From Pseudomonadota bacterium (GTDB lineage: Bacteria; Pseudomonadota; Gammaproteobacteria; Steroidobacterales; Steroidobacteraceae), in contig JAEWBG010000097.1 in NCBI GenBank assembly GCA_023391335.1, positions 1 to 6,924 of the forward strand: a DNA stretch of 6,924 bases, written 5' to 3'. Position numbers and translations under genes: made by a program. Each line of letters opens with the position of its first letter. Within the stretch, counting starts at the first letter, position 1. Under the pieces are notes generated by a model. That model did not search any database and was not told the origin of the DNA. It was given only the letters and a program-made list of their open reading frames with translations. Shown piece after piece: positions 5,562 through 6,924 of this stretch.

Positions 5562-6623
5562 ATGAATAAGTCTTTGCTCGCGTGCGCGATGGGTATTCTC
5601 GGCGTGGCCAGCCTGGCTGACGCGCAAGTTCAGACCGAAGTGCCTCCGGTGGTCGAAGGCGCGAAGCCGGTCGGTGTCGAGCACATCAAGATTCATGGGG
5701 TGGCGCTCGAGGGCAATCTGGAAGGCGATGCAGTCGATCGCGACGTGCTGGTCTTCCTGCCGCCGAGCTATGCGAAAGACAAGCAACGTCACTACCCCGT
5801 TGTGTACGCATTGCACGGTTACTCCATTGGCGCTGAGCAGTGGAGCAAAGAGATTCATGTGCCGCAGACGATCGAAGGTGCATTCGCTCTCGGTGCGAAG
5901 GAAATGATCGTCGTGCTGCCGGATTCCAAGACGCTCCACAACGGCTCGATGTATTCGAGTTCCGTGACCACCGGGGACTTCGAAAATTTCATCGCGCATG
6001 ATGTCGTCAGCTACATCGATGCGCACTATCGAACACTGCCGAAACGCGAAAGCCGCGGACTCGTCGGTCACTCGATGGGCGGCTACGGCGCGACGCGCAT
6101 TGGGATGAAACGCGCGGACGTGTTTGGCAGCTTATACATCATGAGCCCGTGTTGCTTATCGCCTCGTCCTGCTCCGAGCGGCGATCTGGCGAAGAGCCTC
6201 GAGGATGTCAAAACTCGTGAAGATGCAGAGAAGCTGCCGTTCTTCGCGCGCGCAACGTTTGCGTCGGCGGCCGCGTGGTCGCCCAATCCGAATAAGCCGC
6301 CGCTGTTCGTAGATCTGCCCGTGAAGAACGGCGAGCCGCAGCCGGACGTACTTGCGAAGTGGACCGCCAATTCGCCGCTGGCATTTATCGATCAGTACAT
6401 CGGCAACTTGCGCCGCTACAAAGCGATTTCGATCGACGTCGGCGATCAAGACGGATTGCGCGTGGACACAGCGACGCTGCACGGTGTACTCGATGAGTAC
6501 AAAATCAAGAACAGCTTCGAACAATACTCGGGCACACACACGAGTGCCGTGGCGGTTCGCTTTCAGAATTACGTGATGAAGTTCTTCAGCGAGAATTTGT
6601 GTTTTGAGAAGAAATGTAACTAA
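5562..6623 (+). CDS. Secreted esterase D/FrmB-type alpha/beta hydrolase
   Basis: 353 residues from ATG 5562, preceded by GGGGGA at 5553-5558. An open extension back to 5433 is rejected because MNKSLLACAMGILGVASLADAQ is a good signal peptide (cleavage after ADA, residue 21), giving a periplasmic or secreted enzyme. The PF00756 (putative esterase) pattern is clear: RDVLVFLPPSYAKD (60-73), HYPVVYALHGYSIG (77-90) with the oxyanion-hole HGY, MIVVLPD (115-121), and the nucleophile elbow GLVGHSMGGYGATRIG (166-181) with Ser171. The likely acid is Asp295 or Asp297 in DVGDQDGLR and the base His326 in SGTHTSAV. Relatives hydrolyse carboxylic, siderophore or glutathione esters; the substrate here is not evident. 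An insert at about 200-265 probably forms the lid. Two cysteine pairs (197/198 and 347/352) could form disulfides in the periplasm. It has its own promoter region, divergent from the cyclase. Confidence 0.88.
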   Translation: MNKSLLACAMGILGVASLADAQVQTEVPPVVEGAKPVGVEHIKIHGVALEGNLEGDAVDRDVLVFLPPSYAKDKQRHYPVVYALHGYSIGAEQWSKEIHVPQTIEGAFALGAKEMIVVLPDSKTLHNGSMYSSSVTTGDFENFIAHDVVSYIDAHYRTLPKRESRGLVGHSMGGYGATRIGMKRADVFGSLYIMSPCCLSPRPAPSGDLAKSLEDVKTREDAEKLPFFARATFASAAAWSPNPNKPPLFVDLPVKNGEPQPDVLAKWTANSPLAFIDQYIGNLRRYKAISIDVGDQDGLRVDTATLHGVLDEYKIKNSFEQYSGTHTSAVAVRFQNYVMKFFSENLCFEKKCN

Positions 6624-6777
6624 TCACTAGTGACTACTGACTGGGGACTAGGGATTGGAAGAAGGGGAACGGAAGGCGTGAGGCGTGAAACGTGAAGCGT
6701 GAAGCAGAAACTGTGCCGCCAGCCGTCAACAGGGAACGGGGAACAGGGAACAGGGAATGGGAAACAGGAAACGGCCG
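6624..6777. repeat. Degenerate heptamer array in constant phase
   Basis: Begins at the base after the esterase stop codon (6621-6623). Read in steps of seven from 6624, the region falls into in-phase units that change along the array. First come TGACTAC/GGACTAG-type units (6624-6658), then GCGTGAA-type units repeated four times at 6676-6703, then a spacer of 21 bases (three heptamer lengths), then six ACAGGGA-type units at 6729-6770. The blocks keep the same 7-base register because 6729 minus 6624 is 105. This resembles the short tandemly repeated heptamers described in cyanobacteria and common in xanthomonad intergenic DNA. No coding role. Confidence 0.7.
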
Positions 6778-6824
6778 CTCTCGGCAATCCGTGCCTTCGC
6801 GGCATTGGCACATCCATGTGCGGC
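6775..6824. repeat. Direct repeat A with palindrome
   Basis: First of two roughly 50-bp direct repeats. Shared parts are CCGCTCTCG (6775-6783) and a 30-bp block at 6795-6824; the 11 bases between differ. It contains GCACATCCATGTGC (6808-6821), a palindrome with 6-bp arms and a CC loop. The partner is at 6827-6875. Confidence 0.85.
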
Positions 6825-6826
6825 CG

Positions 6827-6875
6827 CCGCTCTCGACGTCCCTGTCTTCGCGGCATTGGCACATCCATGTGCGGC
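6827..6875. repeat. Direct repeat B with palindrome
   Basis: Second copy of the repeat at 6775-6824. It shares CCGCTCTCG (6827-6835) and a perfect 30-bp block at 6846-6875, including GCACATCCATGTGC at 6859-6872. Only two copies occur inside the window, with short divergent middles, which fits an intergenic REP-like or MITE-like unit. Confidence 0.85.
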
Positions 6876-6884
6876 AGGCAGAAC

Positions 6885-6920
6885 ACCTCCCCCTTTGCGG
6901 GGGAGGTCGCGCGAAGCGCG
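6885..6920. repeat. REP-like double hairpin
   Basis: A perfect 9-bp stem ACCTCCCCC/GGGGGAGGT (6885-6893 with 6899-6907, loop TTTGC) is followed directly by CGCGC-GAA-GCGCG (6908-6920). This CCCCC-TTTGC-GGGGG plus GCGCGAAGCGC pattern recurs between genes in many proteobacterial genomes. There is no T-run, so it is better called a REP-type element than an intrinsic terminator, though it could block readthrough from either side. Confidence 0.75.
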
Positions 6921-6924
6921 GGAG

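Noticed and set aside
5454..6071. Minus-strand open frame of 205 codons opposite the esterase
   Set aside because: It is a shadow of the esterase coding strand; the protein has no recognisable domain or signal and the sense gene is well supported.
6731..6875. CRISPR-like reading of the repeats after the esterase
   Set aside because: Only two copies of the 30-bp block exist, the intervening DNA is partly shared, and no cas gene is present. The heptamers are far too short for CRISPR repeats.

Overview
The window reads as a chromosomal segment of a GC-rich gammaproteobacterium. A xanthomonad-like (Lysobacterales) or Steroidobacter-like host is the best guess. Three things point that way: a REP-associated IS200-like (Y1) transposase of the type common in that group, a 3' intergenic region full of short heptamer repeats and REP-like hairpins, and a periplasmic signalling and hydrolase gene set. 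This placement is an inference from style, not from a marker gene.

Layout. (1) Positions 3-908: the 5'-truncated (window-edge) coding region of a Y1/HUH transposase of the RAYT type. (2) Positions 909-1675: about 770 bases without an intact gene. They hold an imperfect tandem duplication (804-1159 and 1164-1507) that copies the last 34 transposase codons plus its 3' flank, with five copies of the motif GGGTGTCCAAT and several hairpins, then an inverted repeat at 1509-1573. (3) Positions 1676-2629, plus strand: a compact run of a YjaA-like protein, a small putative lipoprotein or secreted peptide, and a VOC/glyoxalase-fold protein. (4) Positions 2689-5285, minus strand: a two-gene operon of a membrane diguanylate cyclase (7TMR-DISM sensor plus GGDEF with an I-site) and a permuted papain-like (YiiX/NlpC-P60-type) hydrolase, joined by an ATGA stop/start overlap. 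(5) Positions 5562-6623, plus strand: a secreted esterase D/FrmB-type alpha/beta hydrolase, divergent from the cyclase. (6) Positions 6624-6924: noncoding repeats, made of a changing heptamer array in constant phase, two roughly 50-bp direct repeats each with a GCACAT/ATGTGC palindrome, and a strong hairpin pair at the window end.

How the genes may work together. The clearest functional unit is the cyclase-hydrolase pair: an envelope-sensing c-di-GMP synthase translationally coupled to a thiol hydrolase whose target is unknown. The YjaA-like/lipoprotein/VOC run looks like a small stress-type operon, but nothing in the sequence shows a shared pathway. The transposase and its duplicated tail are mobile or decaying DNA next to these genes. 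I did not find an obvious new defence or biosynthetic system. The most unusual structures are the duplicated transposase tail, the phase-locked heptamer array and the cyclase-hydrolase coupling.
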